Notes: generated from the sequence alone by a model not told the origin. 64,000 nucleotides of DNA from JBMNKL01 sp050952225 (GCA_050952225.1 JBMNKL010000001.1:558001-622000), one strand, 5' to 3'; counted from the first letter of the stretch, positions 18,481-28,689 are shown. Made by a program: numbers and translations.

Positions 18481-20931
18481 ATGAAATTGTTTGGAAGATT
18501 TACTGAAAAAGCCGAAAGATCCATAAACTTTTCGCAGGAAGCTGCCGCGCAGCTAGGCCATAGCTACGTGGGAACCGAGCACCTGCTTCTGGGGCTTGTT
18601 AAAGAAGGTACATCCGTTGCGGCAAGAGTATTGCAAGGGCAAGGGGTAACAGAGGAAAAAATCCTGAAAGAAATTGACGAATTGATAGGCCGCGGTAATA
18701 ATACCAGGAAGCAGCCCCTGGATTTTACTCCCAGGACAAAAAGAGTCCTTGAACTGAGCCTGGTTGAAGCCAGAAGATTTGGGCACAACTATATCGGCAC
18801 GGAACACCTTCTTCTTGGAATCATGCGGGAAGGAGAGAGCGTAGCCGTACGTATATTGATGGATCTTGGCGTTGATACGCATAAATTGTTCAATGAAATT
18901 ATCAGGATGATCAGCGAGGAAACACCTTCGGCCGGAGGCGAACCCAGGAGTGTCTCAAAACACTCAAATACGCCCACGCTGAACCAGTTTGGAAGGGATT
19001 TGACCGAGTACGCGAGAGAAGGGAAATTTGACCCTATCATAGGACGTGACAAGGAAATCGAGAGGGTTATCCAGGTGCTCAGCAGGCGCACAAAGAACAA
19101 CCCATGCCTTATCGGCGAGCCTGGTGTGGGCAAGACAGCTATTGCGGAGGGTCTTGCGCAGAAGATTGTCGAGGGCAACATACCTGAGCTTTTGAAAGAA
19201 AAGAGGGTGTTTACGCTTGATCTGTCAGCCATGGTCGCCGGCGCAAAATATAGAGGTGAATTTGAGGAAAGGCTGAAGAAGGCCATGGACGAAGTGAAAA
19301 AGGCAGGAAACGTCATCCTGTTCATAGACGAGATGCATACTATCATAGGAGCCGGCGCAGCGGAAGGCGCCATCGACGCATCCAGCATTTTGAAGCCCGC
19401 CCTTGCGAGGGGAGAAATACAAGTGATTGGCGCAACTACGATAAATGAATATCGAAAGCACGTGGAAAAGGATGCCGCATTGGAGCGAAGGTTTCAGCCG
19501 ATAATGGTCGGCGAGCCCACAGTGGAAGAAACTGTCGAAATACTAAAGGGCATCCGTGACAAGTACGAGGCGCATCACCGTGTAAAAATAACAGACGACG
19601 CGCTTGATGCGGCTGCCAGGCTTTCGTCCAGGTACATTACGGACAGGTTTTTGCCGGACAAGGCGATAGACCTGATAGATGAGGCCGCTTCAAAAGTCAG
19701 GCTTAAAGCTTTCACTGCCCCGCCGGATATAAAGAAGCTGGAAGAGCAGCTGGAGAAACTGGCGAAAGAAAAAGAGGACGCCATCCGGTCGCAGGAATTT
19801 GAAAAAGCTGCCAGCATCAGGGACCAGGAGCGCAAACTTAAGGCGGAGCATGAGAAAATAAAGGATAACTGGTACCAGGAGAACCAGACCAGGACTGATA
19901 CTGTTACCGGGGAAGGGATTGCCGATATAGTCTCATCCTGGACAGGCATACCCGTGAGGCGCCTTGCCGAAGAAGAATCGGAGAGGCTTATGAAGATGGA
20001 AGATATACTGCATGAGAGGGTTATCGGCCAGGGCGAGGCCGTAAAAGCCGTGTCCAGGGCAATAAGAAGGGGACGCGTGGGATTGAAGGACCCCAAGAGG
20101 CCTGTCGGGTCGTTTATATTCCTCGGACCTACCGGCGTGGGAAAGACAGAATTGAGCAAGGCGCTGGCTGAAGCGTTGTTTGGAAATGAAAATGAAATAA
20201 TCCGCATAGACATGTCGGAATACATGGAGAAATTTACCGTATCGAGGTTGATCGGCTCTCCGCCGGGGTACGTGGGATACGAGGAAGGCGGACAGCTTAC
20301 TGAAAAAGTCAGGAGGAAACCGTATTCGGTAGTGTTGTTTGACGAAATAGAAAAAGCACATCCCGACGTCTTCAACATATTGCTGCAAATTCTTGAGGAC
20401 GGCCGGCTGACTGACTCCCAGGGGCGTACGGTTGATTTCAGGAATACCGTGATTATTATGACCTCCAATGTCGGAGGAAGGCTTATTACGGAACCGAAAA
20501 GAATCGGGTTCGCGGCGGAGGAAGACTCGGCCAGGAATTACGAGGACATGAAGAATAATGTCATGAGTGAACTCAAAAGAACTTTCCGGCCCGAATTTTT
20601 AAACAGGGTGGATGACATTATCGTATTCCATCCGCTGGAGGAGGAACACATCAAGGGTATAGTCGATATCATGGTGAACGCATTGGCAAAACGGCTTGTC
20701 CAGAATGAAATAAAGCTGGAGATTAGCGATAATGCCAGGACTTACCTGGCCAAGAAAGGTTTCGACCCCGTATTTGGTGCAAGGCCTTTGAGAAGGTACA
20801 TCCAGAGTATGGTTGAAGATAAAATAGCCGAAAAAATGCTGGACGGGTCGGTAAAACCCGGCGACACGGTCAAGGTGGAGGCATCGGGTGAAAAACTGGA
20901 ATTTAAAGTGAAGAAAACCTCGAAGCGCTGA
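18481..20931 (+). CDS. clpC: ATP-dependent Clp protease ATPase subunit ClpC
   Basis: About 816 residues. Two Clp-N repeats (about 5-145), AAA-1 with GEPGVGKTAIAEG, a middle domain with a UVR motif (KEKEDAIRSQEFEKAASIRD), AAA-2 with GPTGVGKTELSKAL and a C-terminal D2-small domain. The middle domain places it as ClpC rather than ClpE or ClpX. ATG at 18481 is only two bases from AGGAG. The TTG at 18487 has an 8-base spacing and gives (M)FGRFTEKAE, matching the usual ClpC start, so the true start may be there. Confidence 0.97.
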   Translation: MKLFGRFTEKAERSINFSQEAAAQLGHSYVGTEHLLLGLVKEGTSVAARVLQGQGVTEEKILKEIDELIGRGNNTRKQPLDFTPRTKRVLELSLVEARRFGHNYIGTEHLLLGIMREGESVAVRILMDLGVDTHKLFNEIIRMISEETPSAGGEPRSVSKHSNTPTLNQFGRDLTEYAREGKFDPIIGRDKEIERVIQVLSRRTKNNPCLIGEPGVGKTAIAEGLAQKIVEGNIPELLKEKRVFTLDLSAMVAGAKYRGEFEERLKKAMDEVKKAGNVILFIDEMHTIIGAGAAEGAIDASSILKPALARGEIQVIGATTINEYRKHVEKDAALERRFQPIMVGEPTVEETVEILKGIRDKYEAHHRVKITDDALDAAARLSSRYITDRFLPDKAIDLIDEAASKVRLKAFTAPPDIKKLEEQLEKLAKEKEDAIRSQEFEKAASIRDQERKLKAEHEKIKDNWYQENQTRTDTVTGEGIADIVSSWTGIPVRRLAEEESERLMKMEDILHERVIGQGEAVKAVSRAIRRGRVGLKDPKRPVGSFIFLGPTGVGKTELSKALAEALFGNENEIIRIDMSEYMEKFTVSRLIGSPPGYVGYEEGGQLTEKVRRKPYSVVLFDEIEKAHPDVFNILLQILEDGRLTDSQGRTVDFRNTVIIMTSNVGGRLITEPKRIGFAAEEDSARNYEDMKNNVMSELKRTFRPEFLNRVDDIIVFHPLEEEHIKGIVDIMVNALAKRLVQNEIKLEISDNARTYLAKKGFDPVFGARPLRRYIQSMVEDKIAEKMLDGSVKPGDTVKVEASGEKLEFKVKKTSKR

Positions 20932-20996
20932 ATTCAGGTATAAAGTGCGGAAGGCATAAGTTGCGGAAAACCGAGAAACATAAGGTACGGGGAACC

Positions 20997-21017
20997 ACGG
21001 GGACATCATGTCCCCGT
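20997..21017. terminator. Palindrome between convergent clpC and azlD, possible bidirectional terminator
   Basis: ACGGGGACAT (20997-21006) and ATGTCCCCGT (21008-21017) are exact reverse complements around one base. T-rich tails are lacking, so a terminator role rests on position and stem strength. Confidence 0.4.
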
Positions 21018-21033
21018 ATATGTTCCCGGAGAT

Positions 21034-21342
21034 TTATGCTGAAAGCAATAACCCGGTTAAAAATGCGGCTGTTATTGAGCCCAGAGCCACGACAACAAGG
21101 CTTTTTTCTTTATATGCCAGCAACAGGGCGACTCCGGCTCCCGCCAGGGCAGTTATATAGTTGCCGGTGGAATGGAATATATCCGGAAATGTTAGAGCAC
21201 CCAGGACCACATACGGGATATAACGCAAAAATGACTTTATATAAATGGAGTTGATTTCTTTTCTAAAAACAGTGACAGGTGTCACCCTTATTATGTAAGT
21301 AACCAAAGCCATCAGTGCAATGGCAGTGTATTCATATTTCAT
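21034..21342 (-). CDS. azlD: AzlD-family branched-chain amino acid transport protein
   Basis: 102 residues from the ATG at 21342, with AAGGAG upstream; a longer frame to 21387 is not needed. Four hydrophobic segments; typical features are YIIRVTPVTVF near the N-terminus and SFLRYIPYVVLGALTFPDI. AzlD is the small partner of AzlC. It starts 15 bp after the AzlC stop. Confidence 0.93.
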   Translation of the reverse strand: MKYEYTAIALMALVTYIIRVTPVTVFRKEINSIYIKSFLRYIPYVVLGALTFPDIFHSTGNYITALAGAGVALLLAYKEKSLVVVALGSITAAFLTGLLLSA

Positions 21343-21356
21343 AGTCTGCTCCTTTT

Positions 21357-22079
21357 TCAGCTGCCGCTTTCGTTTTCGACAGGCCACAGGGCGGCCCCGG
21401 TACCGGCGCCGAGGACGGCGGCGATAACAATACGAAATCCGCTTGATATAAAGCCAAACCAGGGAATATATTTTAAAATAATATTTATTGCCACGGCAAT
21501 CAGCACTATAGAAAGAACCGGTACGGATTTTTTTGCCGGGGGAACGATAATAGCTATAAACATGGCATAAAGGGCTATTCCCATTGCATTGCCGATTGGC
21601 CCGGGCAAAGCGGAGGAAATGAAAGCGCCCAGGGCTGTGCCAAGTGTCCAGCCAAGAATGGGCCCCGTGATAAGGCCTGTCATGTAAGAATAGGATAGCT
21701 TTCCGTTTTCCAATAAAGCTATCGAAAAAGTTTCATCTGTTATCCCGAAACCGAAAATCAATCTTTGCAGTGATGTTGTCCCGGGCTCGATTTTTTGGGA
21801 AAGCGAAAGAGACATCAGCATGTACCGGGCATTAATAACAATTGTCGCGAGAATTATTTCCAGGTATCCGGCGCCTTCCAGGATGAGCTTGGTTCCGGCG
21901 AATTGCCCGGCGCTGGTAAGATTGGTAAGGGAAATCAGGACCGCTGTCAGCGGGGGCAAACCTCCGCCGACGGTCATTAACCCAAAAGTAAAAGATACCG
22001 GGACATATCCCAATGCAATCGGAAGTCCCTTTTTCAACCCGCAGATATAATCATCCCTTTTAGGCAGCAATCTGTTCAT
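21357..22079 (-). CDS. azlC: AzlC-family branched-chain amino acid permease
   Basis: 240 residues from ATG 22079 (a GTG at 22085 is also in frame). Multi-pass membrane protein with GLKKGLPIALGYVPVSFTFG, SAGQFAGTKLI, INARYMLMSLSLS and FGITDETFSIAL. With AzlD it forms an exporter for branched-chain amino acids or related compounds. It is the second azlC in this window; the first is cut at position 1. Confidence 0.95.
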   Translation of the reverse strand: MNRLLPKRDDYICGLKKGLPIALGYVPVSFTFGLMTVGGGLPPLTAVLISLTNLTSAGQFAGTKLILEGAGYLEIILATIVINARYMLMSLSLSQKIEPGTTSLQRLIFGFGITDETFSIALLENGKLSYSYMTGLITGPILGWTLGTALGAFISSALPGPIGNAMGIALYAMFIAIIVPPAKKSVPVLSIVLIAVAINIILKYIPWFGFISSGFRIVIAAVLGAGTGAALWPVENESGS

Positions 22080-22208
22080 TAACACTCTCCGGCCTGCCTG
22101 AGCGGCATAAGGTTCTTGAAACTCTTTATATTATAAGATACGCAGTGCCATTATTCAATAATGGTTTGCCCGCTTCAAACAGTGATATGGCTTTCCGGTT
22201 CCTGACTT

Positions 22209-23504
22209 CTACTGGTAGCGGGAAGCTTCCCGGGACACTTTCATGGTGTTTTGGTTTTTTTCAAGCTCCCCGATGGTTATATTGCGGGTATGTTCCGTAT
22301 GGTTCCAGGTCTTGTCGTCTTTGCTCAGGAAGCCCTGGATTGTTATGGGTACCCATGTCAGACAATAGAAGGGGTATATGAGGAAGCCAAGAAGGACCCT
22401 CAGGTCAAACTTGTTTTCAAACAATACTACCAAGGGGCCGTATATGAACTGCAGCGTGACAAAAACGTACCAAACGGCGGAAGGAAAGACGTATTGCAAT
22501 GTGTAGAACGGCGCCTCGGGATAAAAGGACTGTATCCAGAGCATGACGGAAATCAGTCCTATGAAAATGAACCGTATCGGTTGAAACAGATACAAGGCGC
22601 AGTCGAAGGCGGCAAGATCCCCTTCCTTGAGAGCCTTCCTAAACAGCGGCCCCAGGTATCTGGCTGCGCAGTCGGCATGTCCCTGCATCCATCTTTTCCT
22701 CTGCTTCCAGGACTGCTTCAGCGTCAGCGGTTTCTCGTCGTATACCACCGCGTCATGTGCCCAGGCTACTTTCAAGCCGTTTAGCGCAAGCTTCATTGTA
22801 AATTCAAGGTCTTCCGTCAGGCAGGTAGCCCCCCATCCTATCTTTTTTAGCAATGAAATATCAATACAGAAACCTGTCCCGCAAAGGCCGCAGCTTAATC
22901 CAAGGTAATGGCGCGGCAGCTGGAATGTGCGGTTTGACAGCCAGAAAGCGATTGAATAGGAGCAGGTTATCCATGAGTCGAAGGGGTTCTTGCTGTCGAT
23001 ATATCCCTGGACGACCTTATGGCCTTTGCATAGCTGCTTGTTCATTTCATACAGGTAGTTTGAAGAGACGAGATTGTCCGCGTCAAAAACGCTTATGGCG
23101 TCATACTTGTTTTCCATTTCAAAAATTTTCTCAAAAATCCATTCAAGCGCATGGCCTTTGCCCCTTTTTTCGGCATCATACCGTTTGAACACAATCGCTC
23201 CGTGCTTGCGCGCGACTGAAACCGTCCTGTCGGTGCAGTTGTCCGCAACCACAAAAATATCGTAGAGACTTCTCGGGTAATTCTGGTTAAGCAGGCTGTC
23301 AACCATGTGGCCTATCACCAGTTCCTCGTTATGTGCGGCTATAACGATGGCAAACCGCTTACAGGGAGCGATATCTTCCGGCGTTTCCTTTCTTTTTTTC
23401 CAGCCGTATATGGAAACACTAAAGTAATAGCATCCGAACACAAAAACAAACACCTGGATCAACTGTGTAACATGCAGGATCAGGCTTTGAAGCAAATTTT
23501 CCAT
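22209..23504 (-). CDS. Family 2 glycosyltransferase, membrane-bound
   Basis: 431 residues. One N-terminal membrane helix (about 12-33), a GT-A domain with FAIVIAAHNEELVIG, VVADNCTDRT and the DxD-type SVFDADN. TEDLEFTMKLALNG and QRKRWMQGH (the QxxRW motif of processive synthases) follow, then four C-terminal membrane helices. The layout resembles BcsA/HAS/PgaC-type polysaccharide synthases. No PilZ domain and no partner genes are adjacent, so product and acceptor are unknown. Confidence 0.87.
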   Translation of the reverse strand: MENLLQSLILHVTQLIQVFVFVFGCYYFSVSIYGWKKRKETPEDIAPCKRFAIVIAAHNEELVIGHMVDSLLNQNYPRSLYDIFVVADNCTDRTVSVARKHGAIVFKRYDAEKRGKGHALEWIFEKIFEMENKYDAISVFDADNLVSSNYLYEMNKQLCKGHKVVQGYIDSKNPFDSWITCSYSIAFWLSNRTFQLPRHYLGLSCGLCGTGFCIDISLLKKIGWGATCLTEDLEFTMKLALNGLKVAWAHDAVVYDEKPLTLKQSWKQRKRWMQGHADCAARYLGPLFRKALKEGDLAAFDCALYLFQPIRFIFIGLISVMLWIQSFYPEAPFYTLQYVFPSAVWYVFVTLQFIYGPLVVLFENKFDLRVLLGFLIYPFYCLTWVPITIQGFLSKDDKTWNHTEHTRNITIGELEKNQNTMKVSREASRYQ

Positions 23505-23637
23505 GAAGAACCTCCAACGCTTCGGTTTATATTATTTTGCACCATTGCCGTTATTTCATACGGTATGATAAAATAGGAAAAACGGCGTTTTTGCATAAAA
23601 CGGCCGGTTTGAAACCTGGAAAAAATTTGGAGGGACC

Positions 23638-25005
23638 ATGCCAAAAGTCAAATCAATATTTGTTTGCCAGGAATGCGGGTACGAGTCGTCAGGTTGGCTC
23701 GGGAAATGCCCTGCCTGCATGCGCTGGAACACATTTGTCGAGGAGAGGCAGGAGAGGCCTGCCGGGGCGCAATCGGAACATGTAATTCCAATCAAGCCGG
23801 TAAGGCTTGATGAAATCCATGCGGGAAGCGAAGACAGGACCCCGACGGGCATGAAGGAACTGGACCGGGTACTGGGAGGCGGCATAGTCACAGGGTCCCT
23901 TATACTGGTAGGCGGAGACCCGGGTATCGGGAAATCCACATTGCTTCTGCAACTGTGCAAATCGATAAACAGTGAATCAAAAATTATATATATCTCAGGC
24001 GAAGAATCGACCGTACAGATAAAATTAAGAGCAAACAGACTCAATGTAAAGCGTCCGAACCTTTTAATCGCATCCGCTTCAAATTACGAATCCGTAGCGG
24101 CATTGATAGAATCTGAAAAACCCGGGCTTGTTATTATCGATTCAATCCAGACCATGTATACGGACACTGTTGCGTCGGCGCCCGGAAGTGTAAGCCAGGT
24201 AAGAGAGGTAACCGCCTCGCTTATGAAGCTTGCCAAGAAAAGCGGGATTACGGTGGTTATCGTCGGCCACGTGACAAAGGAAGGCGCAATAGCGGGACCC
24301 AGGGTGCTTGAACATATGGTGGACACGGTTCTTTACTTTGAAGGAGAAAGACACTTAAGCTTCCGGATATTAAGGGCGGTCAAGAACAGGTTCGGCTCGA
24401 CCAATGAAATCGGTGTTTTTGAAATGCGTGACACTGGGCTTGCCGAGATTTCCAACCCGTCGGAAATAATGCTGTCCGGCAGGTCCGAAAATGTACCCGG
24501 CTCTGTGGTGGTTTCCAGCATGGAGGGAACGAGGCCGATGCTTATAGAGATACAATCACTTGTATGTGCCACGAATTTCGGGGTACCGAGGAGAATGGCG
24601 ACCGGCCTGGATTACAACAGGCTGGTCATGCTTATGGCAGTACTGGAAAAACGAGTAGGGCTTGCGCTCTATAATTTCGACGCATATGTCAACGTGGTGG
24701 GTGGTATCCGTATCGACGAGCCTGCATGCGATCTCGGGATTGCCATGGCGGTTGCCTCCAGTTTCAGGAACACGCCTGTTGATCCCGGATGCGTTATGGT
24801 TGGAGAAATCGGTTTGACGGGAGAAGTAAGGGCCGTGGGTCAAATAGCCAAGAGAATCTCCGAGGCGGCCAGGCTCGGGTTTAAAAGCATTATTATACCG
24901 GGCGCAAACATGAAAACAGCCGAACAGGCAAAGCCCGCCGGCAGTATTGAGATTATTCCGGTAATAAGTATAGGGGAAGCGCTGGATATTGTCCTTGAGT
25001 CATAG
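23638..25005 (+). CDS. radA: DNA repair protein RadA (Sms)
   Basis: 455 residues. N-terminal zinc finger (CQECGYESSGWLGKCPAC, about 10-27), RecA-like ATPase with GDPGIGKSTLLLQL (Walker A), VIIDSIQT (Walker B) and the RadA motif KNRFGSTNEIG. The C-terminal LonP-like domain shows GGIRIDEPACDLGIAMAVASS and GEIGLTGEVRAV. RadA drives branch migration and D-loop extension in recombination. In many Firmicutes disA follows; here it does not. Confidence 0.97.
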   Translation: MPKVKSIFVCQECGYESSGWLGKCPACMRWNTFVEERQERPAGAQSEHVIPIKPVRLDEIHAGSEDRTPTGMKELDRVLGGGIVTGSLILVGGDPGIGKSTLLLQLCKSINSESKIIYISGEESTVQIKLRANRLNVKRPNLLIASASNYESVAALIESEKPGLVIIDSIQTMYTDTVASAPGSVSQVREVTASLMKLAKKSGITVVIVGHVTKEGAIAGPRVLEHMVDTVLYFEGERHLSFRILRAVKNRFGSTNEIGVFEMRDTGLAEISNPSEIMLSGRSENVPGSVVVSSMEGTRPMLIEIQSLVCATNFGVPRRMATGLDYNRLVMLMAVLEKRVGLALYNFDAYVNVVGGIRIDEPACDLGIAMAVASSFRNTPVDPGCVMVGEIGLTGEVRAVGQIAKRISEAARLGFKSIIIPGANMKTAEQAKPAGSIEIIPVISIGEALDIVLES

Positions 25006-25015
25006 CCTGAATAAT

Positions 25016-25411
25016 CTATTCAAGATTGAATTGACCCAGTAATTTTACCTGGTTTTGCTCCTTTATAATGATATCGTACAAGTTCAGGTCAAGCGTATTG
25101 CATATTGATGCAATATAATACAGGTTTTTTCCCAGTTCTTTCTCGATATGGTCCCTGCAGTTGTCGCACAGTTTCCCGGAGAGGTGCGTATCCATTGCTT
25201 TCCGGGCTTCCTCGAAGCTTCCGTCTTCCGGCAATTCCTGCTTTCTCGCGTTTATCCTGATACATCCGCACTGTGTGACTGCCTTGATGATAGCGCGGTT
25301 TACCCGTGCGTTCGAGTCCTGAAACTTGGTCATGGAATCTACAATGCTTTTGTTCCTGAAAATCAGTTCTTGCACCGTATATTGGAACTCGTCAATCAGC
25401 ATATCTTTCAT
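25016..25411 (-). CDS. Conserved small Cys-containing protein, function unknown
   Basis: 131 residues from the ATG at 25411, eight bases after GGGGAG. Mostly helical, with ESxAR-like SNARVNRAIIKAVTQCGC, a second cysteine pair CDNC and a C-terminal segment NLYYIASICNTLDLNLYDII. The four cysteines (CGC, CxxC) could bind metal. The C-terminal half loosely recalls MazG-like helical folds. Similar proteins occur beside radA in other Clostridia as I recall, but I cannot name the family with confidence. Confidence 0.65.
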   Translation of the reverse strand: MKDMLIDEFQYTVQELIFRNKSIVDSMTKFQDSNARVNRAIIKAVTQCGCIRINARKQELPEDGSFEEARKAMDTHLSGKLCDNCRDHIEKELGKNLYYIASICNTLDLNLYDIIIKEQNQVKLLGQFNLE

Positions 25412-25619
25412 TAGGTTCACTCCCCTGATGCATATTCACGGTACGGTTTTACAATACTGCCATGCAATTAAAGGCAATACACAGGTACCGGTGTACTTGC
25501 TAATTGGAGCCAAATATTCTTAAATAAAGCATTAGCATGATTTTATTATAGATGTTCGGACAACTTCTTGTCAATGCCGCAGGAACAAGTATTGCGTTTT
25601 GGTACAGGGCTTTTCGACA

Positions 25620-25648
25620 TTGACAAAAGCTGCGGCTAAATTTATACT
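25620..25648 (+). promoter_or_regulatory. SigA-type promoter of the aconitase gene
   Basis: TTGACA at 25620-25625, a 17-base spacer, TATACT at 25643-25648, 50 bases before the start codon. Confidence 0.8.
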
Positions 25649-25698
25649 ATGACTGTTCCTAAAGACTTGCCTATTTTCCTGCAGGAGGAGTGTAAAAA

Positions 25699-27624
25699 AT
25701 GAAAGGGACCATAACGGAGAAAATTTTAAAACGGCATATTGTTGACGGGAAGGCTGTTGCCGGCGAGGAAATCGCTTTAAGGATCGACAACACCTTGACG
25801 CAGGACGCCACGGGAACCATGGCGTATCTTCAATTTGAAGCCATAGGCATCGATCGGGTGCGAACAGAACTGAGCGTGAGTTTTGTAGACCACAACACCC
25901 TTCAAATAGACTTTAAAAACCCCGACGATCATCTTTACCTGCAATCGGCAGCGCAAAAATACGGGGTTTATTTCTCAAGGCCGGGGAATGGCATCTGTCA
26001 CCAGGTATTCCTGGAGAGATTCGCGTGCCCGGGCAAAACGCTCATCGGTTCGGACAGCCATACCCCGACGGCCGGCGGCATAGGCTGCTTCGCAATGGGC
26101 GCAGGAGGGCTGGATGTTGCCGCTGCGATGGCAGGAAGCCCATTCAGGATAAAATGCCCTGTTGTTGTAGGCGTAAAATTGACCGGTAAGCTGCCGGACT
26201 GGGTTTCGGCAAAGGATGTCATACTGGAAGTCCTAAGAAGGATCGATGTAAAGGGCGGGGTAGGCAAGGTATTGGAATACTTCGGTCCAGGGGTTGAAAA
26301 CCTGAGTGTTCCCGACAGGGCTACCATTACAAACATGGGCACGGAAACCGGATGTACTACAAGCATATTCCCAAGCGACGACATTACAAGGGAATTCATG
26401 GAGGCACAGGGCAGAGGTGACAAGTGGATAGAGATTTTGCCGGATGAGGACGCCGAGTACGATGAAATAATGGAAATCAACCTTTCCGAATTGGAACCTC
26501 TGGTTGCCATGCCGCACAGTCCCGGGAATGTGAAAAAGGTAAGCGAAGTTGCGGGGATGAAAGTGGACCAGGTGGCAATAGGCTCATGCACCAATTCCTC
26601 TCTCAGGGACTTAAAAGTGGTTGCAAACACGCTTAAAGGAAAGACAATTTCCGGCAGCCTGCAATTAATGATAAGCGCCGGTTCCAGGCAGGTAGTCGAG
26701 CACTTGGTTGACAGCGGCGAGATGAAATACCTCGTACAATCAGGAGCGCGGCTGCTGGAAAACGCCTGCGGACCTTGTATAGGCATGGGAGCGGCTCCTT
26801 GTTCCGGAGGCGTGTCGGTAAGGACGTTCAACAGGAATTTTGAAGGCAGAAGCGGGACAAGGGACGCGCAGGTCCTGCTGACAAGCCCGGAAGTAGCGGT
26901 AGCAACAGCGATAAAAGGAGTTTTGACCGACCCGAGAGAATTGGGCGATTATCCAAGGATCGAAATGCCGAAGAAATTCTTTATCAATGATAACATGATT
27001 ATAAAACCGCTTCCTCCCGAAGAAGCCAAAAATGTCAGGGTTTACTATGGCCCCAACATAAAACCGCTGCCGGTATTTCCGGCTCTCCCGGATGTATTGA
27101 ACGGCGAGGTCCTGCTCAAAGTCGGTGACAATATAACCACTGATCACATTATGCCGGCAGGGGCCAGGATACTGCCTTTGCGCAGCAACATACCCGAGAT
27201 ATCAAAGTATGTCTTTGAAGCCGTTGACAGCGATTTTTACAGGAGAGCGACTGAAAAGAAGGGCGGCTTTATAATCGGCGGAGAAAACTATGGGCAGGGT
27301 TCCAGCCGTGAGCATGCGGCACTGGCGCCAAAATACCTGGGGGTGAAAGCCGTCATTGTAAAATCATTTGCACGCATCCACCTGGCCAACTTGATAAATT
27401 TCGGCATTGTGCCGCTGACGTTCAAGGACCCGGAAGACTATGACAGGATTGAGCCCGGAGACGTACTGGATGTCATCATAGGCGACCTGAAGGGGGAAGT
27501 CGTGCTGAAGAATATTAGCAAGGGAACGGATATTGTGCTGGAACACTCGCTTTCCAGGCTGGACGCCGAAATACTGAAAGCCGGCGGAAAACTTCCATGG
27601 CTGAAAAAATCTTTAGCCCAATAA
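25699..27624 (+). CDS. Aconitate hydratase
   Basis: 641 residues, the compact clostridial form. 4Fe-4S ligands are seen in SCTNSS and ENACGPCIGMG; other motifs are GSDSHTPTAGGIGCFAMGAGG near the N-terminus, DNITTDHIMPAG (swivelling domain) and GGENYGQGSSREHAA with the catalytic Ser/Arg. It interconverts citrate and isocitrate. Strong ribosome binding site (GCAGGAGGAG). It stands alone with its own promoter; neighbours are not TCA genes. A homoaconitase/IPM isomerase identity is unlikely because small and large domains are fused. Confidence 0.94.
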   Translation: MKGTITEKILKRHIVDGKAVAGEEIALRIDNTLTQDATGTMAYLQFEAIGIDRVRTELSVSFVDHNTLQIDFKNPDDHLYLQSAAQKYGVYFSRPGNGICHQVFLERFACPGKTLIGSDSHTPTAGGIGCFAMGAGGLDVAAAMAGSPFRIKCPVVVGVKLTGKLPDWVSAKDVILEVLRRIDVKGGVGKVLEYFGPGVENLSVPDRATITNMGTETGCTTSIFPSDDITREFMEAQGRGDKWIEILPDEDAEYDEIMEINLSELEPLVAMPHSPGNVKKVSEVAGMKVDQVAIGSCTNSSLRDLKVVANTLKGKTISGSLQLMISAGSRQVVEHLVDSGEMKYLVQSGARLLENACGPCIGMGAAPCSGGVSVRTFNRNFEGRSGTRDAQVLLTSPEVAVATAIKGVLTDPRELGDYPRIEMPKKFFINDNMIIKPLPPEEAKNVRVYYGPNIKPLPVFPALPDVLNGEVLLKVGDNITTDHIMPAGARILPLRSNIPEISKYVFEAVDSDFYRRATEKKGGFIIGGENYGQGSSREHAALAPKYLGVKAVIVKSFARIHLANLINFGIVPLTFKDPEDYDRIEPGDVLDVIIGDLKGEVVLKNISKGTDIVLEHSLSRLDAEILKAGGKLPWLKKSLAQ

Positions 27625-27643
27625 TAGACAAATAGGGGCCGCT

Positions 27644-28303
27644 TTATCCAAATTCCCTTTCAAACCGCCTGCATGCTTCGAGTATACCTTCAGGCTGGTT
27701 AAACACGGTATGAACGGTGGTTATGATTACGTCAGCGCCCAGCTCTTTGCATTTATGGCCAATTTCGTAAGTTACGCCACCGTCTACCGAAATCAGGAAT
27801 TCGCAATTATGCTTTTTTCTGAGGTCAGAAAGCTCTTTTAGCCTGTCAAGCGTACCATCGAGGAATTTCTGGCCGGCAAATCCAGGTTCGACAGCCATCA
27901 ATAAAACCATATCCAGTAACTTGATAAAAGGTTCTATATGATCGATTCTCTGCGACGGGTTTATAGCAATACCGGCCTTCATGCCGTTATCCCGGATAGC
28001 CTTTAGTGTACGGATAACAAAGTTGGTACTGTCCGAATGAAAACAAACATAATCTGCCCCTCGTTCTTTCAGTTCAGGTACATAGTCTATAGGGTTGGTT
28101 ACCATCATGTGGATGTCCATAACTATCTGGGGATACTTTTCCTTTAGTTCAGAAATGATTTTAGCAGGAAAACACAGGTTAGGCACATAATGTCCGTCCA
28201 TCAGGTCAATATGAAAAAACTTCGCTCCGCCCTCAACAAGCTCTGCTACCTGTTTACCCATTTCTAAAAAATTGCAATTAATTATTGAAGCTGAATTTAT
28301 CAT
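27644..28303 (-). CDS. rpe: Ribulose-phosphate 3-epimerase family protein
   Basis: 219 residues, TIM barrel. Motifs: FHIDLMDGHYVPNL (metal His/Asp), MDIHMMVTNP, HSDSTN, VEPGFAGQKF and SVDGGV. It interconverts ribulose-5-phosphate and xylulose-5-phosphate or acts on a related ketose phosphate; a variant N-terminus (SASIINCNFLEMG) resembles allulose-6-phosphate epimerase-like members, so the substrate is not certain. Convergent with aconitase, unlike the usual rsgA-rpe-thiN setting. Confidence 0.87.
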   Translation of the reverse strand: MINSASIINCNFLEMGKQVAELVEGGAKFFHIDLMDGHYVPNLCFPAKIISELKEKYPQIVMDIHMMVTNPIDYVPELKERGADYVCFHSDSTNFVIRTLKAIRDNGMKAGIAINPSQRIDHIEPFIKLLDMVLLMAVEPGFAGQKFLDGTLDRLKELSDLRKKHNCEFLISVDGGVTYEIGHKCKELGADVIITTVHTVFNQPEGILEACRRFEREFG

Positions 28304-28674
28304 ATGTTACGACTGCTCCTTTCATATTCCGGTTCTTCTCAAAATATTTCATATCCCAGCTAACTACACTGCTACCCGCTATATCCCAAGCCTTCTAAAT
28401 GTTTTGATTGATTTTTATAACAAAAAAAGAATACCTCGCAGGAAATCACAAATTTCAAATACACTTCTCCCCTTCTTAAGTTTTATGCCAACTGGAAAGC
28501 AAGCTAGGAACATGGTTTATTGAACCTCTTTTGAATTATTATATCAACAGATTTTGTAAACTGTCAATCAAATTCCATCAGGGAAAAATCACGTAAGATT
28601 ATAAAAATATTCCATTCCGCGCGCAAATTGAAGTATGGAAGTTTCATAACAATTCCTGCATGCAGCCATCTGTC
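28304..28674. other. Intergenic stretch without recognisable gene
   Basis: AT-rich region between the epimerase start and the IS30-type element. No conserved frame, RNA or repeat was seen. Confidence 0.4.
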
Positions 28675-28689
28675 CATCACAAGCGGCGC
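28675..28689 (+). repeat. 15-bp direct repeat flanking the IS30-type element (left)
   Basis: CATCACAAGCGGCGC, identical to 29471-29485, directly outside the left terminal repeat. It reads as a target-site duplication, though longer than the 2-4 bp usual for IS30. Confidence 0.7.

Noticed and set aside
19575..20468. 297-codon minus-strand frame
   Set aside because: Antisense shadow of clpC with the same Ser-rich composition.
25998..26831. 277-codon minus-strand frame
   Set aside because: Antisense to aconitase; no conserved motifs.
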